A DNA stretch of 64,000 nucleotides from the NCBI RefSeq assembly GCF_004208415.1, contig NZ_CP035758.1:4960001-5024000 (forward strand), in the 5' to 3' direction. This stretch comes from Ktedonosporobacter rubrisoli (GTDB lineage Bacteria > Chloroflexota > Ktedonobacteria > Ktedonobacterales > Ktedonobacteraceae). The translations under genes and the position numbers were made by a program. The notes under the pieces were generated by a model. That model was not told the DNA's origin, ran no database searches, and saw only the letters and a list, made by a program, of their open reading frames with translations. Below, piece by piece: positions 42,508-50,677 of this stretch. Positions within the stretch are counted from its first letter, which is position 1; every line of letters starts with the position of its first letter.

Positions 42508-43587
42508 TTACGCTGTTTGTGACGCTTTATCGGTCACGATATTGGTTGCAGCTTTCTGAGCTTCCATGCGTGCCTGGCGACGACGCTCAGCATACTCGCG
42601 CTGCGCCGGATCTGTTACATCAATCCAACAAGCCTTGCGATGATCAGACTTGCCGGCTAATGGATCTAAAGAGGGCATGGAGCGACAGATATCACGGGCA
42701 AAGAGACAACGCGGCATGAAAGGGCAGCCGCTTGGCGGACGCAGCAAGTCAGGAGGAGTGCCTTCGATAGTTTTCAGCTCTGCGTGCACTTTATCGTCAA
42801 GGCGTGGGACCGACTCAAGCAAGCCGATAGTATAGGGATGCCTGGGATTTTCAAACAACTCATCAGTTGGCGCTTCTTCAACCACCCGGCCAGCATACAT
42901 AACGATCACGCGATCGGCCATGCCTGCAACTACACCGAGATCATGCGTGATAAGGATCAGCGCTGTGCCAAACTCATTGCACACCCCATTAATCAGCTCA
43001 AGAATCTGCGCCTGCACTGTCACATCCAGCGCGGTTGTAGGCTCATCAGCGATGAGCAACTTAGGACTACAAGCCAGAGCAATCGCAATCATCACACGCT
43101 GACGCATTCCACCGCTAAACTGATGGGGATAAGCATCAACGCGTTCGGAAGCTGCAGGAATACCAACCTGTTCTAGAAGCTCAATAGCCCGCAGGCGCGC
43201 TTGCTCCTTGGAGAGCTTCAAATGGATGCGCAACCCTTCGGCTATTTGCTTACCAACAGTCATAGTGGGGTTGAGATAGGTCATGGGGTCCTGGAAGATG
43301 ATTCCAATCATTGCCCCTCTCACCTTACGCATTGCGCTCTCCGGCAAGTCAAGCAGACTTTCGCCTTCAAAATAGATGTCGCCCCCTGCATATTCCCCGG
43401 CTGGCTGAGCCACAAGGCGCATAATGGAGAGCGCAGTTACACTTTTACCACACCCGCTTTCCCCAACCAGAGCTACCTTCTCGCCTGGCTTGATCGCAAA
43501 GCTTACGCCATCTACCGCACGCACGCGGCCAGCTTTAGTTCTGAAATAAGTCTTCAGATCCTGCACTTCTAGCAGAAATTCACCCAA
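42508..43587 (-). CDS. Oligopeptide/dipeptide ABC transporter ATP-binding protein (OppD/DppD-like)
   Basis: 359 residues. Walker A GESGCGKS, Q-loop GIIFQDPMTYLNPTMTVG, signature FSGGMRQRVMIA, Walker B LLIADEPTTALD, ITHDLGVV, and the C-terminal GCPFMPRCLFARDIC domain. TTG start with AGGAG 8 nt upstream. First gene of a two-gene ATPase operon. The missing permeases imply that it serves peptide permeases encoded elsewhere or outside the operon. Confidence 0.94.
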   Translation of the reverse strand: MGEFLLEVQDLKTYFRTKAGRVRAVDGVSFAIKPGEKVALVGESGCGKSVTALSIMRLVAQPAGEYAGGDIYFEGESLLDLPESAMRKVRGAMIGIIFQDPMTYLNPTMTVGKQIAEGLRIHLKLSKEQARLRAIELLEQVGIPAASERVDAYPHQFSGGMRQRVMIAIALACSPKLLIADEPTTALDVTVQAQILELINGVCNEFGTALILITHDLGVVAGMADRVIVMYAGRVVEEAPTDELFENPRHPYTIGLLESVPRLDDKVHAELKTIEGTPPDLLRPPSGCPFMPRCLFARDICRSMPSLDPLAGKSDHRKACWIDVTDPAQREYAERRRQARMEAQKAATNIVTDKASQTA

Positions 43588-44023
43588 ATTAACTGCTCCT
43601 TTTATGCTTAAGATAACGCTCGATCAAAAAGAGTCAGGTCTAGCGAAAATCCTCCCGTTTCCGACAAAAGCAATTTCTGGCCCTGGCCAGTTGGGCATAT
43701 TATCCTTCCTACACACTAAGATCAGTGATACGGGCTAAAATATGACACTATTTAAAAGAAAGGCCTTTCGCTTCTGCTACCTTCTTAAGGATAGAAAATA
43801 CGTCCATGGAAAATCCTAAGAGATCTGGCGAGATTATAGCGAAGTTCTTTTAAGAAGCGTAATCTATTATATCAATTGCATGCTATCGTAGCAATGCATC
43901 TCAGGAGAAGATGCAAAGATTTTCTAGTTGAAGAATATGGCGAGCCAGGGCAGGGGCAAGAAAAACAGTTTAGGCTATTTTTCTTGCTACTTCCCCCGCA
44001 GTTCAGCAAGTTATATTTAGCTA
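43588..44023. other. Intergenic region, 436 bp, with an inverted repeat
   Basis: GCAAGAAAAA (43956-43965) and TTTTTCTTGC (43978-43987) form a perfect 10-bp inverted repeat with A/T-tracts, a likely bidirectional terminator just after the LLM oxidoreductase gene. A minus-strand GGATAAT near 43690 could be part of the oppD promoter. No ORF. Confidence 0.45.
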
Positions 44024-45037
44024 TTATCCCCAACGCTGCCTGATACGTGGCAAAATTTCTTTAGCATAAAGCTGCATGAAGCGCGGCTGATCATCACCTG
44101 GAGCGTGGAAGACCAGATGATTAAAGCCAAGCTCAATATACGGGCGGATCTGCTCTATATGCTCTTCCGGATCATCAGAAACTAGCCAGCGGCGATGGGC
44201 CTGGTCAGCAACTTCGGCGGCCTTGCGCTCCATCTCACGCGCATCATGGATGGCTACTTTATCCTCGGCTGATAATGCCAGTGCCGCCCAGATACGCGTA
44301 TCGGCCATAGCCCGCGCGCGATCGGTATCAAACGAGACTTTGATCTCGATCATGCGATCAATGTGCTCAGGATCACGGCCAGCCGAACGGGCACCTTCCT
44401 CTAAGGAGGGCAACAATTTGTCTCGATAAAGCTCATCTCCCTTGCCAGAAGTACAGATAAAGCCATCGCCAGCTCTACCAGCAAACTTGGCGGCGACGGG
44501 ACCACCTGCTCCAATATAAATGGGAATGGGCTGCTCAGGTTTATCATAAATAGTCGCGTTGCGCGTATGATAATAGTTGCCGTCGAACGTGACAAGTTCC
44601 TCTGTCCAGAGGCGCCGAATCAGATCTACTGACTCACGCAACCGAGCCAGGCGCTCTTTGGCCGGAGGCCACTCTACACCGGTAACGGCTACCTCGTTGA
44701 GGGACTCACCCGAGCCAACACCCAGGATCATACGCCCAGGATTAAGGACGCCTAATGTCCCAAAGGCCTGAGCAACGACGGCTGGCGGATAACGGAATGT
44801 AGGGGTCAGAACGCTTGTACCCAGTAGAATGCGTTTCGTTCGTTCTCCTACGGCTCCAAGCCAGGAAAAAGCAAATGGCGCGTGCCCGTCCGTATGACGC
44901 CAAGGCTGAAAATGATCACTGATCCAGACACTATCAAACCCATGGGCTTCGGCCTCAACTGCAAAGTCGAGCAGTTTCCGTGGGCCAAACTGCTCGGCGG
45001 AAGCCTTATAGCCAAGCTTTAAAGGACGATTCGCCAT
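44024..45037 (-). CDS. LLM class F420-dependent oxidoreductase
   Basis: 337 residues, luciferase-like TIM barrel. N-terminal LGYKASAEQFGPRKLLDFAVEAEAHGFDSVWISDHFQPW is typical of F420-dependent glucose-6-phosphate dehydrogenase-like enzymes. The conserved GVGSGESLNEVAV loop, RLRESVDLIRRLW and PIYIGAGGP follow. F420 binding is inferred from group resemblance. Substrate unknown. GGAG about 8 nt before the ATG. Confidence 0.92.
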   Translation of the reverse strand: MANRPLKLGYKASAEQFGPRKLLDFAVEAEAHGFDSVWISDHFQPWRHTDGHAPFAFSWLGAVGERTKRILLGTSVLTPTFRYPPAVVAQAFGTLGVLNPGRMILGVGSGESLNEVAVTGVEWPPAKERLARLRESVDLIRRLWTEELVTFDGNYYHTRNATIYDKPEQPIPIYIGAGGPVAAKFAGRAGDGFICTSGKGDELYRDKLLPSLEEGARSAGRDPEHIDRMIEIKVSFDTDRARAMADTRIWAALALSAEDKVAIHDAREMERKAAEVADQAHRRWLVSDDPEEHIEQIRPYIELGFNHLVFHAPGDDQPRFMQLYAKEILPRIRQRWG

Positions 45038-45083
45038 ATATTCGTCTCCTCTTCAATACGCAAGGAACAAAACAGACAATGAT

Positions 45084-45113
45084 ACGTCTGCCACACACTT
45101 CTCTGGCAGACGT
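45084..45113. terminator. Hairpin between the LLM and cytidylate-kinase-like genes
   Basis: ACGTCTGCCA (45084-45093) and TGGCAGACGT (45104-45113) form a perfect 10-bp stem. On the minus strand it lies 100 nt after the kinase stop codon and before the LLM gene. Confidence 0.5.
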
Positions 45114-45211
45114 CTAGACCTTATTCTAGCACTTTTACAGACCTGAGTAGAAATAAGGCCAAAGTATATAACGCTAAAGCAAATGGCTCTATTCCAGACC
45201 TGGGCTCAGGC

Positions 45212-45970
45212 CTAGATAGAAGAGCTTTCTGCACTCTCGGGAGGGCGGATATCACCTGGTAAGCCTGGATAAGGTGGTAATCCCTGCACAGCTCCCAGCT
45301 CTCCTGTCGCTAAGGAAAGCCTCTTCGCCTTCGCCTCTAAAGCACGATAAATTATCGCTACAACGCTTTCCAGATCGAGGATGGCTGTATTGAGAACCAG
45401 GTCGTAGAGATGGGCGTCAGCTGGATGCTTTCGATAATAGATCTGCAGGTAGCGAATCCGGTCTTGATCTTTCTGCTGAATCCGGGCCCGAGCATCTTCG
45501 CGGCTCAGATTCTCGCGCTGCATAACATAGGCAATACGCGCTTCCAGGGGAGCAACAATACGTATATGGAGCATATCGCGTTGTTTTGCAAAGAGAGCTT
45601 GAGCCCCGCGTCCTACAATCACTACATGCCCTTTAGCTGCCGCGGCTTCCAGGATGCGGCAACGAGCCTCATGAAAGGCCAGGGAATTCACGGTTACCCG
45701 GATGGGTACGGTAACCGGCATGGTAGGCTGAATTAGCTGTAAGCTTTGAAAAATACGTTCCGTCAAGCTCTCAGCATATTCATCATTATCTTCTGCTTCC
45801 TTCTCGCTGATATGCAACCTTTGCGCTACCTGGGCAACTATCTCATGGTCAATAAGCTGCCATCCCAGACGTGAAGCTGTGCGCGCCGCCACCTCACCAC
45901 CGCCACTACCGTATTCACGCGAAATAGTCACGGCTTTCATCTGGGCCACGCTTTTGTTCTCGGCGTCCAT
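45212..45970 (-). CDS. Cytidylate kinase-like family protein
   Basis: 252 residues. P-loop-like VTISREYGSGGGEVAARTASRLGW in the N-terminus, with the glycine-rich loop lacking a classic GKS/T. LVILGRGAQALF-type strand and HIRIVAPLEARI, plus the lid-like RDRIRYLQIYY. This is the Cytidylate_kin_2 family; the phosphoryl acceptor is unproven. The start at 45970 has GGAG just upstream. Divergent from the DHA2 exporter. Confidence 0.85.
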   Translation of the reverse strand: MDAENKSVAQMKAVTISREYGSGGGEVAARTASRLGWQLIDHEIVAQVAQRLHISEKEAEDNDEYAESLTERIFQSLQLIQPTMPVTVPIRVTVNSLAFHEARCRILEAAAAKGHVVIVGRGAQALFAKQRDMLHIRIVAPLEARIAYVMQRENLSREDARARIQQKDQDRIRYLQIYYRKHPADAHLYDLVLNTAILDLESVVAIIYRALEAKAKRLSLATGELGAVQGLPPYPGLPGDIRPPESAESSSI

Positions 45971-46306
45971 AGTTCTCCGGCTCCTGTATAATCTCTTCTC
46001 ACAAACGTACAAACGGTACACAGATTACACCCGTCTACAGGATCAATTAAAAGGCTCTTCCCCGCAATCATCTCGCAAAGTGTTCTCCTACATTGTAGCC
46101 TGTAGATAGAAATGAGCAAGGTCGAGTATAGTACTTACCCTTTCTGCCTTTTAGCTGCATCTCCTTGCAGGATTAGCGCCAGCTATTTTGTAGGCATATG
46201 GGCATCTATTACGAATCTCGCCAAAAGTGGATCTATTAGCCTTCTCTCAAGCGTGTTGTTAGCAGCGTGTTTATCAATGTACCAAGATTCAGGATGTTTT
46301 GGCTAT
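45971..46306. other. Divergent intergenic region, 336 bp
   Basis: Promoters for the kinase-like and MFS genes must lie here. The MFS frame stays open back to 46112, but these extra residues do not resemble the family. No operator-like palindrome was seen. Confidence 0.35.
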
Positions 46307-47980
46307 ATGAAGACAGAAACCAATCCAATACAACATGAGGAAGTGAACAGCGAACAGTCACGCTTTACGCAACGCGAAGTCTATCTGACTATGGCAGGTG
46401 TTTTGCTGGTTATGCTGCTGGCCTCACTCGATCAGACGATCGTCTCAACAGCAATGCCGCGTATTATTGCAGACCTGCAGGGCTTCGATCGCTATACCTG
46501 GGTTACGACGGCTTATATGCTTACTTCGACCGTTACGGTACCCATTTATGGGAAGCTTTCTGACCTTCTCGGCCGTAAAGGTATTTTTATCTTTGGGGTG
46601 GTCATATTTCTGATTGGCTCCGCGCTTTCCGGAGCCTCGGCTAGCATGAACCTGCTTATCGCTTTTCGCGCCTTCCAGGGCATTGGAGCAGGAGCCCTTA
46701 TGCCTATCGCTATCGCAATTGTTGGTGATCTCTTTACTCCCCGCGAACGAGGTAGATGGCAGGGCGTCACCGGAGCGGTTTTCGGCCTATCTTCTATCGT
46801 CGGCCCGCTGGTTGGCGGCTCGCTTACAGAGTATGCGTCCTGGCGCTGGGTATTTTATGTCAACATTCCGATCGGGATTGCCGCGCTACTCGTTTTAATT
46901 TTCCTTATGCCTTCACTGCGCGGCAGAGCCGGCAAGATTTCCATTGACTACATTGGCGCAACCCTGCTTATCATTGGCACTGTACCATTATTGCTTGGTT
47001 TCACCTGGGCCGGAACACAATTTCCCTGGCTCTCGGCGCCTATTATTGGTCTATTTGCGCTAACAATTATCGCGTTGACAGCCTTTGTCTTTTACGAAGC
47101 ATTCCTAGAAAGGCGCGGTGGGCAGCCAATTATTGAGCCGAGCCTGTTCAAGACAAGCATATTCTCGGTTTCCACGATTGTGACCGTGGTATACGGCATG
47201 GGCCTGTTTGGGAGTATCTTTTTCATTCCGCTTTTTGTCCAGGGCGTCATCGCCACATCTATTACCAGTAGCGGCCTCATTCTAACGCCGCTGATGCTTA
47301 CCTCTGTTGCTGGCAGCGTTGTTTCGGGTCAACTGGTCTCACGCTTCGGCCGGTATAAAGTGCTAGCCATCCTTGGAATGGTCATCACCATATGTGGAAT
47401 GTTACTCTTGCTGCGCCTGGACATCCATTCTACCAATAACGATGTCTTGCTCGCGATGCTGATCATGGGCTTGGGTATGGGTACCGGAATGTCGCTCTAT
47501 ACGCTGATCGTGCAGAACGCGCTCCCTACCAAGATTGGGCAAGCGACTTCCGCTCTTACTTTCTTCCGCTCTATTGGCGGTACCATTGCTCTGGCGGCCA
47601 TGGGATCAGTGATGAATGACACCTATCTGACCACTTTCTATCGGGTACTTTCTCCACAGGTGAAACAAGCTGTCCCAAGCAAGGGTCTGGCCCGCTTTAA
47701 CGATCCACAGGCCTTACTCTCGCCAGACGCGCTGGACCAGATTCGAGCCAGCTTTGCCGCGCAAGGGGCACAGGGCTTGCATCTCTTCCAGCAAATAGTA
47801 GCGGCGATGAAAATGGCTCTATCTCTGGCCATTCATAACGTTTTCGTGCTAAGCACCTGCATTATGTTTGTCGGGCTTATTACGCTCTTCTTCTTGAAAG
47901 AGATCGAGCTACGCGGCAAAGCGCCAGCGCAGCAAGCCGGCGATGTGACACGGGCCAGCGCACGAGCAGAGGTCCGCTAG
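46307..47980 (+). CDS. MFS exporter, DHA2 (EmrB/QacA-like)
   Basis: 557 residues, 14 TM helices. DHA2 hallmarks: LLASLDQTIVSTAMPRI (TM1 motif D1), GKLSDLLGRK (motif A), RAFQGIGAGALMP, and FGLSSIVGPLVGG (motif C, antiporter type). Proton-driven efflux of drugs or metabolites is expected. The start at 46307 gives the family N-terminus; the longer frame to 46112 is doubtful. No regulator gene is adjacent. Confidence 0.94.
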   Translation: MKTETNPIQHEEVNSEQSRFTQREVYLTMAGVLLVMLLASLDQTIVSTAMPRIIADLQGFDRYTWVTTAYMLTSTVTVPIYGKLSDLLGRKGIFIFGVVIFLIGSALSGASASMNLLIAFRAFQGIGAGALMPIAIAIVGDLFTPRERGRWQGVTGAVFGLSSIVGPLVGGSLTEYASWRWVFYVNIPIGIAALLVLIFLMPSLRGRAGKISIDYIGATLLIIGTVPLLLGFTWAGTQFPWLSAPIIGLFALTIIALTAFVFYEAFLERRGGQPIIEPSLFKTSIFSVSTIVTVVYGMGLFGSIFFIPLFVQGVIATSITSSGLILTPLMLTSVAGSVVSGQLVSRFGRYKVLAILGMVITICGMLLLLRLDIHSTNNDVLLAMLIMGLGMGTGMSLYTLIVQNALPTKIGQATSALTFFRSIGGTIALAAMGSVMNDTYLTTFYRVLSPQVKQAVPSKGLARFNDPQALLSPDALDQIRASFAAQGAQGLHLFQQIVAAMKMALSLAIHNVFVLSTCIMFVGLITLFFLKEIELRGKAPAQQAGDVTRASARAEVR

Positions 47981-48045
47981 AGACTTTCACGGAAACTTGC
48001 ATCTTTTCCCAGCAACGGAAACATTTAGTTCATGATTATGACGCT

Positions 48046-48423
48046 TTAGCGTCGCTTACGGGCCTGCTCACGAATGGCCTGCAGGTTGAGCAACTCGGCG
48101 ACTTCATAGGCTGTGAGCGCGCCCTGCTTTGGCCGCAGGCGTAATAAAGCTGGAAAGTGTCCGATGCGTCCATGCAGTTCGGCCAGCAAGACGAAGGCCG
48201 CCGGCGCATAACCGGGCGGATTGATCAGCAGTGGCCGCGTTTGCCATTCGGTGGATGACAGGTTTGCCGCCTCGACGATAGCGACAATCTGTTCCGCCAA
48301 CGGTTTGTCTTGCTCAATCTGCACAGGGATCGTGCGAACTTCTTCTATCCTGGCGTCGGCAAGCTCTTCAATGCGAGCTTGTTGCTGTTCGGTCAAGGGA
48401 TGCGTAAAATTGAGTACTAGCAT
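48046..48423 (-). CDS. csx15: CRISPR-associated protein Csx15
   Basis: 125 residues. The start MLVLNFTHPLTEQQ, then VRTIPVQI, LINPPGYAPAAFVLLAELHGRIGHFPALLRLRP, and the end EVAELLNLQAIREQARKRR match the Csx15 family, an accessory protein of type III systems with no known activity. Its ribosome site AAGGA lies inside the end of the upstream Can2-like gene; only 5 nt separate the two genes, so translation is coupled. It is the last gene of the minus-strand arm of the Csx island. Confidence 0.88.
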   Translation of the reverse strand: MLVLNFTHPLTEQQQARIEELADARIEEVRTIPVQIEQDKPLAEQIVAIVEAANLSSTEWQTRPLLINPPGYAPAAFVLLAELHGRIGHFPALLRLRPKQGALTAYEVAELLNLQAIREQARKRR

Positions 48424-48428
48424 AATAA

Positions 48429-49568
48429 TTATATCCTTGGATATTTGGGAGAACGAGCTTGCTCCTCAAGAATACTACCGATCTTAGGCAGGTCTTCTAC
48501 AGGGACGACAACGATGCGGCGTCGACCTGCCTGCTCTTGAAAAGAGGCAAAGTTCCTAAGGGTGCTGGACCGATCAGTAATATAAACTTTGGTTACATAA
48601 AGCCCACCCAGTAAATTTGTTACAGAATCTAAGGCATCAATATGTTTTCTAGCAAATGAACTATTACCAGTTTTACACTCACCAACGATAAGCTGGGCCT
48701 TATAAGTGAGGGACAAATCCAGTTCATTGATGGCTCCTCCGTCAACAATTACATGCCCCCACTGACAATCATCAGCAAAGCCTGCTTGCGTTGCTTCAGA
48801 CCACACATATACTTCGAGCCAGTCACCAGTGCCAAGGAAATGTGCAGCATCTCTTGAAGTAAAGGAGCACTCATATGCACTGGTAGCATTCTGCTTAATT
48901 TCTAGCAGCCCATATCTCGCAATATTTTGCACAAGGGGAGATAGCGCTAAAGTAGATGAAAGCTGAACCGCTTCTCTCGCTTTCTTTTCCCTCAAAATCT
49001 GGCAAAAACCTGGTCCGTCAGGGGAAAGAGCAACTTCTTGTGCTATATGCTTCCAGCACTCTACTGTAGAACGATACCCAGCTTCTTTTGCAGGTTGGAA
49101 ATCACGGTGCTGCATTTTCATATACTCAGGGACATTGATATGAAAAATATCACCAATATCACCCTCCAGCTCCCTGGCCAGAGCAACAAATTTTTCATTG
49201 CGCGTATCAACGTACAAGCAAGGAATGTTTTTTTGTTTGGCTACTTCGTAGGCAGCTATTCCTGTGATTTTCGGGCTTGAGCCAATGCTAAATATCCATT
49301 CCCACTCTGTATCAGTATAAGGCTCGCAGGCCAGTGAACAGGCCCGCATCCCGGCTTCCAGGTTATAAGCGTTGACATTGCGGATTGGAATAATATTTTC
49401 TTCTTTAATAGACATCGATTTAGCTTTCTCGATGAATACTTTCTCAGAAACCCAGCCCTCATCTGAAGTCAGATACACTATCAATTCTGGTTGTACCCAC
49501 TGCAAAACTAAAATATCGGGCTCCGCTCTCCCTCCAGCGACAACTAATAGAGCTTTTTTCCTTGCCAT
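48429..49568 (-). CDS. Can2/Card1-like CARF nuclease (DUF1887)
   Basis: 379 residues. An N-terminal CARF-like Rossmann domain (about 1-160, ALLVVAGGRAEPDIL, IFSIGSSPKITGIAAYEVA) is followed by a linker. The C-terminal PD-(D/E)xK nuclease has GTGDWLEVYVW (247-256), E282-L-D284, and the catalytic E297-C-K299 in LIVGECKTG. This is the layout of Can2/Card1, nucleases that cut single- or double-stranded DNA/RNA when cyclic tetra-adenylate binds CARF. A start with AGGGG 9 nt upstream is clear. Neighbours are csx15 downstream and csx14-like upstream in the same orientation. Confidence 0.88.
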   Translation of the reverse strand: MARKKALLVVAGGRAEPDILVLQWVQPELIVYLTSDEGWVSEKVFIEKAKSMSIKEENIIPIRNVNAYNLEAGMRACSLACEPYTDTEWEWIFSIGSSPKITGIAAYEVAKQKNIPCLYVDTRNEKFVALARELEGDIGDIFHINVPEYMKMQHRDFQPAKEAGYRSTVECWKHIAQEVALSPDGPGFCQILREKKAREAVQLSSTLALSPLVQNIARYGLLEIKQNATSAYECSFTSRDAAHFLGTGDWLEVYVWSEATQAGFADDCQWGHVIVDGGAINELDLSLTYKAQLIVGECKTGNSSFARKHIDALDSVTNLLGGLYVTKVYITDRSSTLRNFASFQEQAGRRRIVVVPVEDLPKIGSILEEQARSPKYPRI

Positions 49569-49765
49569 CAGGCTTACCCCTATCTCTCAATGCAACTATA
49601 TCTATTTGAAACTTCCATTCCTGCCGCGAGGTATTTCAATAACAAATGTAACATTTGTTCCTACCTGTCCTAGTTTAACAGGCCAGGAGTGATAGTACAT
49701 CCATAAAAGTAGGGAAAAATATCATCGGTTTTAAGGATGTACTTGAGGTTAAAGGGGTATACACT

Positions 49766-50629
49766 CTATCCATCGTTATCAAAGTAGTCAGCAAATTTCG
49801 TATGCAAAAAATAGTAATTAAGCTGTTCTGAGGAAGCGATATTCCAGGCATTACGACAATACTGCAATATGGCGGTTTTGTGGCTATTAACTGTCGAGAT
49901 CTCGACGCTTAGTTGCTTGGCCACTTGCTGCGGCTTTAAGCCCTGGCTAAAGGCACGCAAAACTTTAAGTTGCTGAGGCGTACATTGCTCAACCACGCTT
50001 TTGCAAGTAGCACGCTGCTGAGCATCCATCTGCAAGCGTTGCTCTTGCTGGGCACGCTGAAACGATTGAGGAGAAGCATAAGTATATGCGCCTAAAGAGG
50101 GGAAGGGAGCTCGAATAAGCTTAACTCCGGCATCAGTGGGGACATGCATAATCTTGCCATCCGCGGCGCGCTCTTTAATCTCTTGTGGAGTGTAGATATG
50201 CCAGATAGAATCGTGGCGATCAAAATTTAGGATAGCAACCGAGGTGGCTAGCAAAGCCATCAGGCGACGGCCACCAGAGACGGAGAGATGAATACAATAG
50301 TCCTGACGCTTCAATTCGCCTAGCAAATGGTGAAGCGTGTCTAATGTCCCATCGGCATGATCATCATCAACAATATCATCCATGGGCTTGCCATCATACT
50401 GTAACACCTGCGAACGAAAATGAATGATACGTCCAGCCTGTCTGTAATAGTCGCCATTAAATTCGGCCTGCAAACAGGCAAGAGAATGCTGCAGCCGCGC
50501 CTGAGCAGCGCGGGGATGAACAACAATTACATCAGTAATGGGAAATCTATCAAGCAGAAGATCAAGTGTGAAGGTAACTACTTGTGGTTGACCTCCCAGA
50601 GTTGCCAGCAATACATGCTTTCGTTCCAA
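49766..50629 (-). CDS. csx14: Csx14-like CARF-HTH transcription regulator
   Basis: 287 residues from the TTG at 50629 (AGGAG 9 nt upstream; a TTG at 50638 is in frame). The CARF domain has HVLLATLGGQPQVVTFTLDL (5-24) and the SGGRR loop HLSVSGGRRLMALLA (114-128). A LuxR/GerE-type HTH lies at about 216-258 (CTPQQLKVLRAFSQGLKPQQVAKQL, split). It resembles the Csx14 proteins of Chloroflexota. A CARF-HTH protein should switch transcription in response to cyclic oligoadenylate or a similar ligand. It is divergent from the NTPase-Csx3 gene, 48 bp away. Confidence 0.8.
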   Translation of the reverse strand: MERKHVLLATLGGQPQVVTFTLDLLLDRFPITDVIVVHPRAAQARLQHSLACLQAEFNGDYYRQAGRIIHFRSQVLQYDGKPMDDIVDDDHADGTLDTLHHLLGELKRQDYCIHLSVSGGRRLMALLATSVAILNFDRHDSIWHIYTPQEIKERAADGKIMHVPTDAGVKLIRAPFPSLGAYTYASPQSFQRAQQEQRLQMDAQQRATCKSVVEQCTPQQLKVLRAFSQGLKPQQVAKQLSVEISTVNSHKTAILQYCRNAWNIASSEQLNYYFLHTKFADYFDNDG

Positions 50630-50677
50630 TGTAATCAACTCCTATTCTATTTAAAAAAATATGTTGGAGGATATTCA

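Noticed and set aside
46112..46306. N-terminal extension of the MFS exporter
   Set aside because: The frame is open, but the residues have no family resemblance, and a start at 46307 fits DHA2 proteins.
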